A stretch of DNA of 64,000 nt, from positions 1 through 64,000 of the forward strand of contig UBZM01000035.1 of the NCBI GenBank assembly GCA_900470095.1, written 5' to 3'. Shown here piece by piece: positions 18,010 to 26,672 of this stretch. Source of the DNA: Hyphomicrobiales bacterium. Its GTDB lineage: Bacteria > Pseudomonadota > Alphaproteobacteria > Rhizobiales > Beijerinckiaceae. Positions within the stretch are counted from its first letter, which is position 1; each line of letters starts with the position of its first letter. The notes beneath the pieces are model-generated. The model worked only from the letters and a program-made list of their open reading frames with translations. It had not been told where the DNA came from and made no database searches. The translations under genes were made by a program, and so were the position numbers.

Positions 18010-18486
18010 CTAGTGCCAAATGTGGGAAGCAGAGGCGACGTCAGGCTTAAGCCGCGCGGCTTCGAGGAACTGCGCGAAGGTAGCTTCATCAAGCTCTGCG
18101 GATTTGAGCTTGTGGTCCAGCAAGACTGAATTGATGGATATCGATGCCCGGTCCGCTTCCAAGGTGAGCCAAAATCGAACCAGGACAGGCCCGTGGGTGA
18201 ATTTCATCTTGAGGACGATCGATCGATCGACAGACGAGTTCCCCTGAATATCGGCGCCATAGTCGTAGGTGAGCGTTTGGTCCTTGTAGAAGAGCTCGGT
18301 TGATGACAGCACGAAATCGTTCATGTTGCCGTGAGCGTTATTCGCGGCATAGCGATGGAGAATTTCAACATCCGCGAGCCGGATCTCGTCGACAACATCC
18401 TTGATGCTGTGAGCCAAAATCGCCTCGAATTTTGGGAGGTCCGGCACGAAGAAGTTGATCGGTTCAATTTGCGTATGCGAACTCAT
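18010..18486 (-). CDS. Unknown protein coupled to flhB
   Basis: A 158-residue soluble protein with no family I recognise. The N-terminal half is helical and acidic (LPKFEAILAHSIKDVVDEIR); the C-terminal half is strand-rich (VLVRFWLTLEADRASISINS). There is no signal peptide or membrane helix. Its ATG overlaps the flhB stop by 4 bp, so it is translationally coupled to an export gene and is likely made with it. An export chaperone or gate accessory is possible but is inference. Confidence 0.6.
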   Translation of the reverse strand: MSSHTQIEPINFFVPDLPKFEAILAHSIKDVVDEIRLADVEILHRYAANNAHGNMNDFVLSSTELFYKDQTLTYDYGADIQGNSSVDRSIVLKMKFTHGPVLVRFWLTLEADRASISINSVLLDHKLKSAELDEATFAQFLEAARLKPDVASASHIWH

Positions 18487-19550
18487 GCGCGCGATCTCGT
18501 CATGACATAGAAGAGGATTTGGGCGACGGCCTTGTAGAACTCGGTGGGGATCATTCGATCCACCTGAACATTGGCGTACATGGACCTTGCCAGAGGCTTG
18601 TCTTCAATCACGGGAATCCCGTGTTTCTCGGCAATTTCACGAATTTTTAGAGCGATCAGATCCTGCCCCTTCGCAACAACAACGGGGGCGCTGGCCTCAT
18701 TCTGGTTGTAGCGGAGGGCAATTGCGAAATGTGTCGGGTTGGCGATGACGATCGTCGCCTTGGGGACTGACGCCAGCATGCGCTTGCGCGAACGATCCTG
18801 GGCAATCGAGCGCAGGCGCGCTTTGACCATAGGGTCGCCCTCGGCCTGCTTGAACTCGTCTTTGACCTCTTGTCGCGTCATCATGAGGTCGCGATTCCAT
18901 TTAAAGCGCGACCAAATCAGGTCAGCTGCCACGACGACGATTGTGGCGATGCAGACGGCCGAGACCAGTCGCACGGAAATGCTCAGGATTAACTCCGGGA
19001 TCAGGCTCGGATCGCTGAACATGGAATTCACAACCTTGTGCTGCTCGGACTTGAGAAGGAGGACTACGACGATGCTGACAGCTGTGAATTTGAAGAGCGA
19101 TTTTAGAAATTCGACCTGTCCCTGCCTTCCGAAAATCCGGAAAAAACCAGAGACGGGTGATATTTTTTGCCACTTGGGGCGAATTCTCTCGCCCACAAAA
19201 CTCGGCACATTTTGAGAGAGCGATCCAACCAGGCTGCATCCCGCAAGGAGCGCGACAATGGGGAGCATGAACAGCCCGACCTCTGCCGCGACGGCATAAA
19301 TCAGCGCACTGGCGTCCACGCCGGAGTCCAAGCGAAAATCATGCGCGCGATCGATGAAGAGCGACAGCTTGCTGGTGAGGGCTTTGACGTTCTCTCGCGC
19401 ATTGAATGTGAGGACGAGGAGGAAGCCGATAAAGGATGCAAACATCGGGGCTTCGCGGGAGAATGGGACGTTGCCCTTCTCGATCGCATCTCGGACTTTT
19501 TTGTCCGATGCCTGTTCGGTTTTGCTTTCCTTGTCAGCCTCCTCCGACAT
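18483..19550 (-). CDS. flhB: Flagellar export switch protein FlhB
   Basis: FlhB controls substrate specificity of the flagellar export apparatus. Four membrane segments lie in residues 31-210. The cytoplasmic domain has the autocleavage motif NPTH at residues 271-274 (TIVIANPTHFAIALRY) and the downstream block VVAKGQDLIALKIREIAEKH with GIPVIEDKPLARSMY. The length of 355 residues is normal. It is encoded downstream of fliG on the minus strand, as in Sinorhizobium. Confidence 0.96.
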   Translation of the reverse strand: MSEEADKESKTEQASDKKVRDAIEKGNVPFSREAPMFASFIGFLLVLTFNARENVKALTSKLSLFIDRAHDFRLDSGVDASALIYAVAAEVGLFMLPIVALLAGCSLVGSLSQNVPSFVGERIRPKWQKISPVSGFFRIFGRQGQVEFLKSLFKFTAVSIVVVLLLKSEQHKVVNSMFSDPSLIPELILSISVRLVSAVCIATIVVVAADLIWSRFKWNRDLMMTRQEVKDEFKQAEGDPMVKARLRSIAQDRSRKRMLASVPKATIVIANPTHFAIALRYNQNEASAPVVVAKGQDLIALKIREIAEKHGIPVIEDKPLARSMYANVQVDRMIPTEFYKAVAQILFYVMTRSRA

Positions 19551-19566
19551 TCGATGCGTTCGCTAT

Positions 19567-20598
19567 TCAGTACCGCGAGACTTCGAGATCGCTCTCGGAC
19601 TGGACCACAATCTCGCCGCGGTTAGCCATCTCGAGTGCGAGGTCGGTAATCACGCGACGAGCGTCGGTGACGTCGCGTGCCGATACCGCGTCCTGCGTCG
19701 TGATGTCGTGCTCGACCATCCGGCGAACACGAGAGGCGAGAGAGCCCAGAATGACCTGGCGCAGCTCGTCAGGGGCACCCTTGAGCGCTACGGAGACACG
19801 ATCTGGCTGGATCTGGTCAAAGAGCGTGGTCCGATCCTTCGGCGACAGCTTGATAACGTCGTCGAACGTGAAGAGCATACCCTTGAGGATCTCGGCAGAG
19901 CGCGGGCGGACGCTTGCAAGGTCAGCAAGAACGTCCTCCATGTGGCCACGTTCCATCTTGTTGATGATGGTGGCCATTTTGGCATGCGTGTCAGAGCCGG
20001 CATCCTTCGAGAAGCTCGTCACGAAGTTTTCCTGAAGGGCCGCTTCGATGTTCTTCATCGTCTCTTCGATGATGGGCTTCAGCGTAAGCATGCGTCGCGT
20101 CACGCTGCTGCGCACATCGGCCGGAAGCTGAGAGATGACCTTGGCAGCACAGGTCGGCTTCACCTTCGAGAGGATCAACGCCGCGGTCTGAGGATGCTCT
20201 TTGACGAGGTAAGTCGCGATCGCGGTCTCAGAGACACTCGAGATGCGCTCCCAGATCGAGCGGTTCGCGTTCCCCCGGAGCTCTTCCATCAGATCGGTGA
20301 CCTGCTCATCGGGCAGGATCCCGGTCAGCAGCTTTTGGATCTCGGACGAGTTTCCGACAAGATCGGTCCCGTGGGCAAAGCCGTCAGCAAATTCCTCTAC
20401 GAGGTCCTCGATCTGCATAGTCGTGATCTGGCCGAGGCTGGCGGCCGCCTTGGTGATCGCCTTGACCTCTTCGGGGTCGAAGTACTGAAGGACTTTCTTC
20501 GCCGCCCCCTGCCCCATTGTGAGCAGGAGCGCGGCCACCCGTTGCTGGCCGCTCAAGACACGATGGTTGGGAGCCGGAGTGGTCACCGCCAGTGACAT
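19567..20598 (-). CDS. fliG: Flagellar motor switch protein FliG
   Basis: FliG couples the C ring to the stator and generates torque. The 343 residues show the N-terminal domain (QQRVAALLLTMGQGAAKKVL), the middle EHPQTAALILSKVKP motif with QLPADVRSSVTRRM, and a C-terminal charged torque helix region (DDVIKLSPKDRTTLFDQI). The gene lies between fliN and flhB, about 15 bp from each. Confidence 0.96.
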   Translation of the reverse strand: MSLAVTTPAPNHRVLSGQQRVAALLLTMGQGAAKKVLQYFDPEEVKAITKAAASLGQITTMQIEDLVEEFADGFAHGTDLVGNSSEIQKLLTGILPDEQVTDLMEELRGNANRSIWERISSVSETAIATYLVKEHPQTAALILSKVKPTCAAKVISQLPADVRSSVTRRMLTLKPIIEETMKNIEAALQENFVTSFSKDAGSDTHAKMATIINKMERGHMEDVLADLASVRPRSAEILKGMLFTFDDVIKLSPKDRTTLFDQIQPDRVSVALKGAPDELRQVILGSLASRVRRMVEHDITTQDAVSARDVTDARRVITDLALEMANRGEIVVQSESDLEVSRY

Positions 20599-20612
20599 TG
20601 CGCGTCTCTCGC

Positions 20613-20948
20613 TTAACCGACGATCTCGTTCGAAGGCGGCCCGACGATCTCGGTCAGGGCCACCCCAAAGCGATTGTCCTCCTCGACATGAACGACTTCG
20701 CCGCGCGCGATTACGCGGTTGTTGACGACGATGTCGACGGGCTCACCAACTCGCTTATCCAGGGCAACAATTGCGCCGCGACCGAGGTTCATGAGGCTCG
20801 CGACCGGCATCTGCGCACCGCCCAAAACCACCTGGATGTTGACCGGGATGCGCATGATTGCCTCGAGGTTGCGACCGCTTCCAAGCGTGTCCAGCATCCC
20901 CTTTTCCTGAATGTTCTCGAATGCTTCGGCGGCAACTGGCTGGGTCAT
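20613..20948 (-). CDS. fliN: Flagellar motor switch protein FliN
   Basis: FliN forms the base of the C ring with FliM and helps deliver export cargo. The 111-residue product is essentially one SpoA domain: IPVNIQVVLGGAQMPVASL, then VGEPVDIVVNNRVIARGEVV and the C-terminal NRFGVALTEIV. It is followed by fliG. Confidence 0.95.
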   Translation of the reverse strand: MTQPVAAEAFENIQEKGMLDTLGSGRNLEAIMRIPVNIQVVLGGAQMPVASLMNLGRGAIVALDKRVGEPVDIVVNNRVIARGEVVHVEEDNRFGVALTEIVGPPSNEIVG

Positions 20949-20997
20949 AGGAATAATCCTGAAAAGAATGATTGAAGGGAAATATCGGCGGCGGGCT

Positions 20998-21282
20998 TTA
21001 CGACGCTTTCCGTCGGTCGAGCTCGGCGATCAGTTCCTTGGCCTGCTCAATTCGGTCGCCAAGGCTTGCAAGCGTGCCATTGGCTTCCGCATTCAGACCT
21101 GTGAGCGCTGCATGGGCCTGCGACAGAGCTGCTGAGGATGCTTCGAGCGCAGTACCATAGCTCTTGTACATGGCCTCAAACCCTTTGAGCTTGCGGTACA
21201 TGCCGGTGACGAGGACGCTCGTAAGGACGAGAGCCGCGAACAACACGAAGTTAGCCAGGGAGGATAGCATCGAGGAATTCAT
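20998..21282 (-). CDS. Small membrane-anchored coiled-coil protein between fliM and fliN
   Basis: A 94-residue protein with one N-terminal membrane helix (SLANFVLFAALVLTSVLVTG, about residues 7-26) and a cytoplasmic or periplasmic helical tail (ALEASSAALSQAHAALTGLN to the end). I chose the ATG at 21282; one at 21270 is also possible, and both overlap the fliM 3' end. The frame is open further upstream inside fliM. Alphaproteobacterial flagellar operons often carry a small protein of this layout (for example DUF6468), but I cannot confirm membership. Location inside the C-ring operon suggests a motor accessory. Confidence 0.6.
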   Translation of the reverse strand: MNSSMLSSLANFVLFAALVLTSVLVTGMYRKLKGFEAMYKSYGTALEASSAALSQAHAALTGLNAEANGTLASLGDRIEQAKELIAELDRRKAS

Positions 21283-22186
21283 CTTTCTGGTCGACGACGT
21301 CGTCGATCCTGAGGACATATTTTCCGTCCGACTGGCCCATCGAGCACCAAAACAAGTTCTGGTTGCTGCTCTGAAGGCGAACTCTCGATTTTGGAGTCGC
21401 GTGGAGCTGAATGACCTGGCCAACCCTTAGGGAAGCGATCTCTCCGAGTGTTAGGGGCTTTTCTTCGAGGATCGCGCTCACCGAAATATTGGTTCGCTTT
21501 ACCTCCTTCTGAATCTGATTTGACCAGCGCGGATCACGGCCGCCCGCTTCACCCGTAATCGAACTCGCCAGCGCGTTGCGCATCGGAGTGAGAACGGATT
21601 GCGGGATCACGACGAACATCTCGCCGTTGCGATTCAAGGCTTGCAGGTCAAATTTGGCCGAAACTGCCTGGTTGGTCCGACGCCCGATGGTCGCAAAATC
21701 CATGCGGGTTTCGATCCGATCGAGATTGAAGCGGACCTGGGAGACAGCGGAGAAGGCGACTTCAAGGGCACGTGCGATCTGCCCGAAAATGCCCTGAGCC
21801 ATCTTCATCTCAATGGTCGAGAAGGGGCGCTGCGTGTCTACTGGCGGTTCCGAGCCATCGCCACCATAGAGGACCTCCACCATGGTGTAGACGAAGGCTC
21901 GATCCAAGCCGATGACAATGTGGTTGTCCCACTCGGGCGCGTGAAAGACGGCGGCGATGGCATTCGCCTCATAGCCATCGAGAACGTCCGTGATACGCCG
22001 GCTCTCGATGCCCTTCACAGTGAAGTACATCGGCGAGGCAGCCTGGTGCCTGAGATGATCGGCGCATGATGTCGACAACCGCTCGAAAATGACGTGCAGC
22101 ATGGGCAGTCGTTCGAGCGAGAGGCCGCTAGCGTCGAGCAGCTTGTCGCGGATCCAGTTGGTTTCGGTTTTCGCCTGGGCGGTCAT
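21251..22186 (-). CDS. fliM: Flagellar motor switch protein FliM
   Basis: FliM forms the middle of the C ring; in chemotactic bacteria it binds CheY. The 311-residue protein has the CheC-like middle domain (WDNHIVIGLDRAFVYTMVEV and EMKMAQGIFGQIARALEVAF) and a C-terminal SpoA domain (ISVSAILEEKPLTLGEIASL, VIQLHATPKSRVRLQ). The N-terminus lacks an obvious canonical LSQxEIDALL peptide for CheY binding, in line with the divergent rhizobial FliM. The start overlaps the motA stop by one base. Confidence 0.92.
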   Translation of the reverse strand: MTAQAKTETNWIRDKLLDASGLSLERLPMLHVIFERLSTSCADHLRHQAASPMYFTVKGIESRRITDVLDGYEANAIAAVFHAPEWDNHIVIGLDRAFVYTMVEVLYGGDGSEPPVDTQRPFSTIEMKMAQGIFGQIARALEVAFSAVSQVRFNLDRIETRMDFATIGRRTNQAVSAKFDLQALNRNGEMFVVIPQSVLTPMRNALASSITGEAGGRDPRWSNQIQKEVKRTNISVSAILEEKPLTLGEIASLRVGQVIQLHATPKSRVRLQSSNQNLFWCSMGQSDGKYVLRIDDVVDQKDEFLDAILPG

Positions 22187-23058
22187 CAGGCGGCCTCGAG
22201 CTTGCTGTCGCCGCTTATCGCAGCATCCTCGACCTGATTGATGGTCGGGCGCGTCTCAGCGGAGATGCCCTTTCGGCCGTGCTCAATGGCAATCATCGGG
22301 GCAGCGCCGTTCAGGTAGGCAATCAGGGACTGCTTCACCATTCCGTAAACCCGGACCTGTTTCTCCCGGGTGTTCTTGATCTTGTTGGCCAGGGGGCTGA
22401 CGATCACATAGGAAATGAAGATGCCGGCGAAGGTGCCCACGAGCGCAGCCCCAATGAGGCTCCCGAGAATTTCCGGGGACTGACTAATCGCCCCCATCGC
22501 CTTCACGATGCCCAGCACCGCCGCGACGATACCTAGAGCAGGCAGCGCTTCGGCGACGCTGTTGAGGGCCAGATACGGCTTCAGGGCGTCCTTGCGACGG
22601 GTGCTGATGTCATTTTCCATGAGTGACTCGATCTCATGGGGCTTTGCATTGCCGATGACGATCAGGCGCGCGTAATCGCAGATGAAATGCGTAAGCTCCT
22701 GATCTTTCAGGATCGTTGGGTACTGTTTGAAGATCTCCGATTCTTCAGGCTTGTCGACATGAGGCTCGACCACATTGCGTGGCTTGCTCCTCATCTCCGA
22801 GAGAAGGGTGTAAATCAGCCTGAGGGTGGTGATGTTGTCTTCCCGGTTGGGGACCCGGCCCAGGATTGCCTCCACGCAGGCCCGGCCGGTGTCTTTGACG
22901 ACGTACATCGGATTGGCGACGATGAAGATGCCGGCCGAAATCCCCAGGATGATGACGTACTCCCAAGGCTGCCAGATGACGGCAAGCTTGCCGCCCATGG
23001 CCATAAAGCCGCCGATCATCGAAGCGAATGCAATAATTAATCCGATAATAGCGCCCAA
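22186..23058 (-). CDS. motA: Flagellar stator protein MotA
   Basis: MotA is the proton-channel partner of MotB. The 290-residue product has four membrane helices: residues 2-20 (IGLIIAFASMIGGFMAMGG), 33-50, and two near 170-225 (ALPALGIVAAVLGIVKAMG; LIGAALVGTFAGIFISYVI). The conserved Pro lies in EALPALGI, and the cytoplasmic loop is rich in charged residues. It heads the minus-strand block and diverges from flgF; the 215-bp spacer between the two starts carries two flagellar boxes. Confidence 0.95.
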   Translation of the reverse strand: MGAIIGLIIAFASMIGGFMAMGGKLAVIWQPWEYVIILGISAGIFIVANPMYVVKDTGRACVEAILGRVPNREDNITTLRLIYTLLSEMRSKPRNVVEPHVDKPEESEIFKQYPTILKDQELTHFICDYARLIVIGNAKPHEIESLMENDISTRRKDALKPYLALNSVAEALPALGIVAAVLGIVKAMGAISQSPEILGSLIGAALVGTFAGIFISYVIVSPLANKIKNTREKQVRVYGMVKQSLIAYLNGAAPMIAIEHGRKGISAETRPTINQVEDAAISGDSKLEAA

Positions 23059-23111
23059 AGGAGCACCCTTTTTGTTAAAGCAATAAACTCAGATCCCCCG
23101 ATACAAGGCGT

Positions 23112-23126
23112 GGCTTGCGCGTAGCT
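23112..23126 (-). promoter_or_regulatory. Flagellar box upstream of motA
   Basis: On the minus strand this reads AGCTACGCGCAAGCC, fitting the AGC-N6-GCAAG element. It is 53 bp upstream of the motA start and is oriented toward motA. A second, opposite element for flgF lies 45 bp away in the same divergent spacer. Inference: operator or promoter part. Confidence 0.5.
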
Positions 23127-23170
23127 GGAGCGGATGGATTTTTTTGCCGACAGTTTGGATCGGGAACGCA

Positions 23171-23185
23171 AGCCCCACGCAAGGT
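23171..23185 (+). promoter_or_regulatory. Flagellar box upstream of flgF
   Basis: AGCCCCACGCAAGGT, identical over all 15 bp to the copy before flgB, and similar for 13 bp further downstream (GATTAGTA versus GACTAGTA). It ends 88 bp before the flgF start, farther than the other six copies, so the transcript probably has a longer leader here. Confidence 0.55.
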
Positions 23186-23273
23186 AGCGCGATTAGTAGG
23201 TGGTATGGCGTCGCCGATTTCATTCCGCGGCGGAATCAATAGGGCCATTCCGGGCCTCTTGCGGAGAATATGG

Positions 23274-23999
23274 ATGCAGTCGGCGCTGTATGTTTCTCTA
23301 TCAGCACAGCTGGCCACAGAGAAAAGGCTGGTTAGCATCGCGAATAATATCGCCAATATGAATACGGGCGGATTTCGCGCCGACGAAATCAAATTTGAGG
23401 AGGTTTTGTCGCGGGCAGGAGCATCGCCGGTTGCGTTTTCCTCGACCGGGGCGAACTTCATTTCCCGTCGCGCCGGCGCGATCACGAAAACCGATAATCC
23501 CCTCGATGTCGCGATCCAGGGGGAGGCCTTCATTGCCTTCTCGACGCCTAATGGCACCGCGTACACGCGCGATGGCCGATTGAAGATGGCCGAGAACGGC
23601 AACCTTCAGACCATCGATGGCTTCCAGGTTCTGGATGCGGGTGGGGCTCCGATTGCTCTTGCCCCCGACGGTGGTGATGCGACCATCGGTCGAGACGGGT
23701 CAATTACCCAGAACAATGTGGCCGTCGGCACTTTGGGGCTTTTCACCATTCCCCACGACGCGAAGCTTTCACGCGCTGGGAATTCGGGCGTGATGCCCAG
23801 CAAGCCGACCGAAGTTGTGCAGGACTTCACCTCGACGGCTGTTCTGCAGGGTCACAGCGAAGGGTCGAACGTGAATCCGATGATGGAGCTGACAAAGCTG
23901 ATCACCCTTCAGCGGACGTTTGAAAGCGCCAACGCGACCATCAAGGAAACCGAGGATTCCGTGATGAGTGCAATCCGCACGCTTGGGCCGTCGACCTGA
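23274..23999 (+). CDS. flgF: Flagellar proximal rod protein FlgF
   Basis: FlgF is a rod subunit between FlgC and FlgG. From the ATG at 23274 (GGAGA 6 bp upstream) the product has 241 residues, the usual size; the frame is open for another 53 codons upstream, but that part carries the promoter box. Signature blocks are ANNIANMNTGGFRADEIKFE, GEAFIAFSTPNGTAYTRDGR and the C-terminal GSNVNPMMELTKLITLQRTF. Its stop overlaps the fliI start (TGATG). Confidence 0.94.
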   Translation: MQSALYVSLSAQLATEKRLVSIANNIANMNTGGFRADEIKFEEVLSRAGASPVAFSSTGANFISRRAGAITKTDNPLDVAIQGEAFIAFSTPNGTAYTRDGRLKMAENGNLQTIDGFQVLDAGGAPIALAPDGGDATIGRDGSITQNNVAVGTLGLFTIPHDAKLSRAGNSGVMPSKPTEVVQDFTSTAVLQGHSEGSNVNPMMELTKLITLQRTFESANATIKETEDSVMSAIRTLGPST

Positions 24000-25354
24000 T
24001 GTCGTCGCTGAAGGCACTGGAGCACTTCGTTCGTTCCGAGGGCACGGCATTTCAGCGGGTGCGCGTGAGCGGGGTCATTCGCGAGGTGACGCCGAGCTTC
24101 TATCGGGTGAAGGGGCTGGCGAATTTTGTGAAACTCGGAGACAGCATAGGCTTCAAAGCCAATGGCAGAACCCGGGTTGGAGAGGCGGTCCGCGTCGACG
24201 ACGGTGGTGTGACGGTAAAGCCCTATGACGGGGCGATTGAAGCCAAGGTCGGCACGCGAGCCTACATCCTTGGCGACCTGAAGCTGTGTCCCGATCCTTC
24301 ATGGCGAGGCCGAGTGATCAATGCCTTGGCCGAACCGCTTGATGAAGGTCCAGCACTGATCCAGGGGGCGAAGCCTTACTCGACAGATGCGCAGCCGCCG
24401 TCGGCTATGACGCGAGCTCGGGTTTCGGAGCCAATAAAGACGGGCATTCGGGCGATCGACCTCTTCACGCCAATCTGCATCGGGCAGCGTATCGGAATCT
24501 TTGCTGGATCCGGCGTCGGGAAATCGACGCTGCTGACCATGCTCGCCAAATGCGAGGGCTTCGACACGATCGTGGTTGCCCTGGTTGGAGAGCGCGGCCG
24601 CGAGGTGCGAGAATTCCTCGAAGGCCCGATCAGCGAGACTATCGGCAAATGCGTCATGGTCGTTTCGACCGGCGATGAAAGCCCGATGATGCGCCGTCAG
24701 GCGCCGAAGACCGCAATGGCAATAGCGGAGTTCTTTCGTGATCAGGGTGATTCCGTTCTTCTGATCGCAGATTCGGTGACACGTTACGCACACGCCGCGC
24801 GCGACGTCGCTCTTGCCGCCGGTGAGCCCGCTGTTGCCCGTGGCTATGCCCCTAGCGTTTTCAGCGAACTCCCTCGCCTCCTGGAGCGAGCCGGCCCGGG
24901 CCGAGTGTCCTCAGGCTCCATCACGGGCCTATTCTCAGTCCTGATCGACGGGGATGATCACAATGACCCCGTAGCGGACAACATCCGCGGGACATTGGAT
25001 GGCCATATCGTTCTGGACAGGGCGATCGCGGATCAAGGTCGGTTTCCGGCGATCAACGTGCTGGGATCGATCTCTCGTTTGGCTGATCTCGGATGGACAT
25101 CGAAGCAGAAAGACCTCATCCGCAGGATCAAGGGCCTGATCGCCCGCTACGAGGACAGTCGCGACCTGCGCATGATGGGCGGGTATCAGGCCGGAACTGA
25201 TCCGGAACTCGACCAGGCGATTGTGATCGTTCCGAAGGTCTATGAGGCGCTTCGTCAATCGCCGTCGATGCCCTCCAGTCGGGACTCATTTGCGGATCTG
25301 GCGGAATTTCTGCAGCAACCGTCGGGGTCAAACGCGCTGCCCGCGTCCCCGTAA
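23999..25354 (+). CDS. fliI: Flagellum-specific export ATPase FliI
   Basis: FliI is the hexameric ATPase that prepares substrates for export. The Walker A motif GSGVGKST is at residues 170-177, followed by VVALVGERGREVREFLE and the Walker B-like region DSVLLIADSVTRYAHAARD. The length of 451 residues is normal. The C-terminal segment after about residue 420 is divergent. It is coupled to flgF by a TGATG overlap. Its regulator (the fliH-like gene) is in block A. Confidence 0.95.
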   Translation: MSSLKALEHFVRSEGTAFQRVRVSGVIREVTPSFYRVKGLANFVKLGDSIGFKANGRTRVGEAVRVDDGGVTVKPYDGAIEAKVGTRAYILGDLKLCPDPSWRGRVINALAEPLDEGPALIQGAKPYSTDAQPPSAMTRARVSEPIKTGIRAIDLFTPICIGQRIGIFAGSGVGKSTLLTMLAKCEGFDTIVVALVGERGREVREFLEGPISETIGKCVMVVSTGDESPMMRRQAPKTAMAIAEFFRDQGDSVLLIADSVTRYAHAARDVALAAGEPAVARGYAPSVFSELPRLLERAGPGRVSSGSITGLFSVLIDGDDHNDPVADNIRGTLDGHIVLDRAIADQGRFPAINVLGSISRLADLGWTSKQKDLIRRIKGLIARYEDSRDLRMMGGYQAGTDPELDQAIVIVPKVYEALRQSPSMPSSRDSFADLAEFLQQPSGSNALPASP

Positions 25355-25371
25355 AATCATTTCCAAAAACC

Positions 25372-25386
25372 AGCTTCGCGCAAGCG
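25372..25386 (+). promoter_or_regulatory. Flagellar box upstream of flgE
   Basis: AGCTTCGCGCAAGCG, an AGC-N6-GCAAG element in the 74-bp gap between fliI and flgE, ending 42 bp before the flgE start. Together with the flhA and flgJ copies it shows the partial dyad AGCTT-N5-AAGC. Confidence 0.55.
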
Positions 25387-25428
25387 TGAGCATTTATTGC
25401 GATTAATCAGAATTAGGAGAAGCGGATA

Positions 25429-26646
25429 ATGAGCCTATTTAGCGTCCTGCGAACCGGCGTTTCGGGCATGAACGCCCAATCCACGAAGCTCGGTACCGTG
25501 GCCGAGAATATCGCCAACTCGAACACCACCGGTTTCAAGCGCTCGGGTATCGAGTTTTCGTCACTGATCCTGTCGCAGGACGACAGCTCCTACACCTCCG
25601 GGGCGGTTGAGACGAGGGTTCGCCGTGCGATCTCCGATCCTGGCTCCATCGCCTATACGACGTCGGGATCGGATCTCGCAGTCTCGGGAAATGGCTTCTT
25701 TGTGGTGAGCGACGCGAAGGGAACGCCACTGCTGACGCGCGCCGGGAATTTTGTGGTCGACGGACCATCCGGCAACCTCGTGAATGCGGCTGGTTTCAAG
25801 CTGATGGGCTACAGCCTCGAGAATGGCGCGGCGGACATCCTGCTGAACAGCTCGAGCAACCTGGTCCCAGTCAGTATCAAGTCGCTGAGCATGAAGGCGA
25901 CGCCGTCGACAGAGGGCACGTTCAAGGGCAACTTGCCGGTTGACGCGCCGGTGATTGCCGCCCCTCCCCCCGCTTCGGCGAATTTCAGCAAGAAGTCGTC
26001 CATCGAGGTCTACGACAACGTCGGCAATCCGATGAAGCTCGACATCTACATGACGAAGTCGAGTGCCGGTTGGGAGGTGGCTGTCTATAACGGCGACAAC
26101 CCAGCCAGCTTCCCGGCGACACCGATCGCGACAGAAACGCTGACGTTCAACGGAACGGGCCAGATGTCGGGCCCGACCAGCATGTCATTCGGCATCCCGA
26201 ACGGCGCGCCATTCACGCTCGATATGACGGGGATGAGCGAGTTGGGCGGCGATTACGCGGTCACCGGCGGTGCGAATGGCAACAAGCCGTCCGCGGTAAA
26301 GGGAGCCGAGTTCGGCGAGGACGGCACCGTCTATGCGGTTTACGAGAACGGTTCGCGAGTGGCGGCCTTCAAGGTTCCGTTGGCGACCGTCAGGAGCCCG
26401 GACAACCTGACGCCGCTTGCGGGCAACGTGTACGAAGCCAGCATCGCCTCTGGCGGTTACGAGCTCGGGACGCCGGGCCAGTCCGGCTTCGGTTCGATCA
26501 GATCGGGCGCCCTGGAGCAGTCCAACGTCGACATTGGCGCCGAGCTCACGAGCATGATTGAGGCGCAGACGGCGTTCTCCGCAAATTCGAAGTCGTTTCA
26601 GACCGGCAACGAGATGCTCGACGTTCTGATCAATCTCAAGCGCTAG
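25429..26646 (+). CDS. flgE: Flagellar hook protein FlgE
   Basis: FlgE polymerises into the flexible hook. The product has 405 residues. The N-terminal rod/hook motif is AENIANSNTTGFKRSGIEFS, the D1 region contains SGNGFFVVSDAKGTPLLTRA, and the C-terminal D0 helix is LEQSNVDIGAELTSMIEAQT with SKSFQTGNEMLDVLINLKR. A ribosome binding site (AGGAGAAG) lies before the ATG. It heads the flgE-flgK-flgL-flaF-flbT-flgD-fliQ operon. Confidence 0.96.
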   Translation: MSLFSVLRTGVSGMNAQSTKLGTVAENIANSNTTGFKRSGIEFSSLILSQDDSSYTSGAVETRVRRAISDPGSIAYTTSGSDLAVSGNGFFVVSDAKGTPLLTRAGNFVVDGPSGNLVNAAGFKLMGYSLENGAADILLNSSSNLVPVSIKSLSMKATPSTEGTFKGNLPVDAPVIAAPPPASANFSKKSSIEVYDNVGNPMKLDIYMTKSSAGWEVAVYNGDNPASFPATPIATETLTFNGTGQMSGPTSMSFGIPNGAPFTLDMTGMSELGGDYAVTGGANGNKPSAVKGAEFGEDGTVYAVYENGSRVAAFKVPLATVRSPDNLTPLAGNVYEASIASGGYELGTPGQSGFGSIRSGALEQSNVDIGAELTSMIEAQTAFSANSKSFQTGNEMLDVLINLKR

Positions 26647-26672
26647 CCGCCAGGACTTCGAGGTTCTAACTC

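Noticed and set aside
19354-20595. Long plus-strand frame opposite flhB and fliG
   Set aside because: The minus strand encodes clear FlhB and FliG proteins; the plus frame has no family features and runs across both genes.
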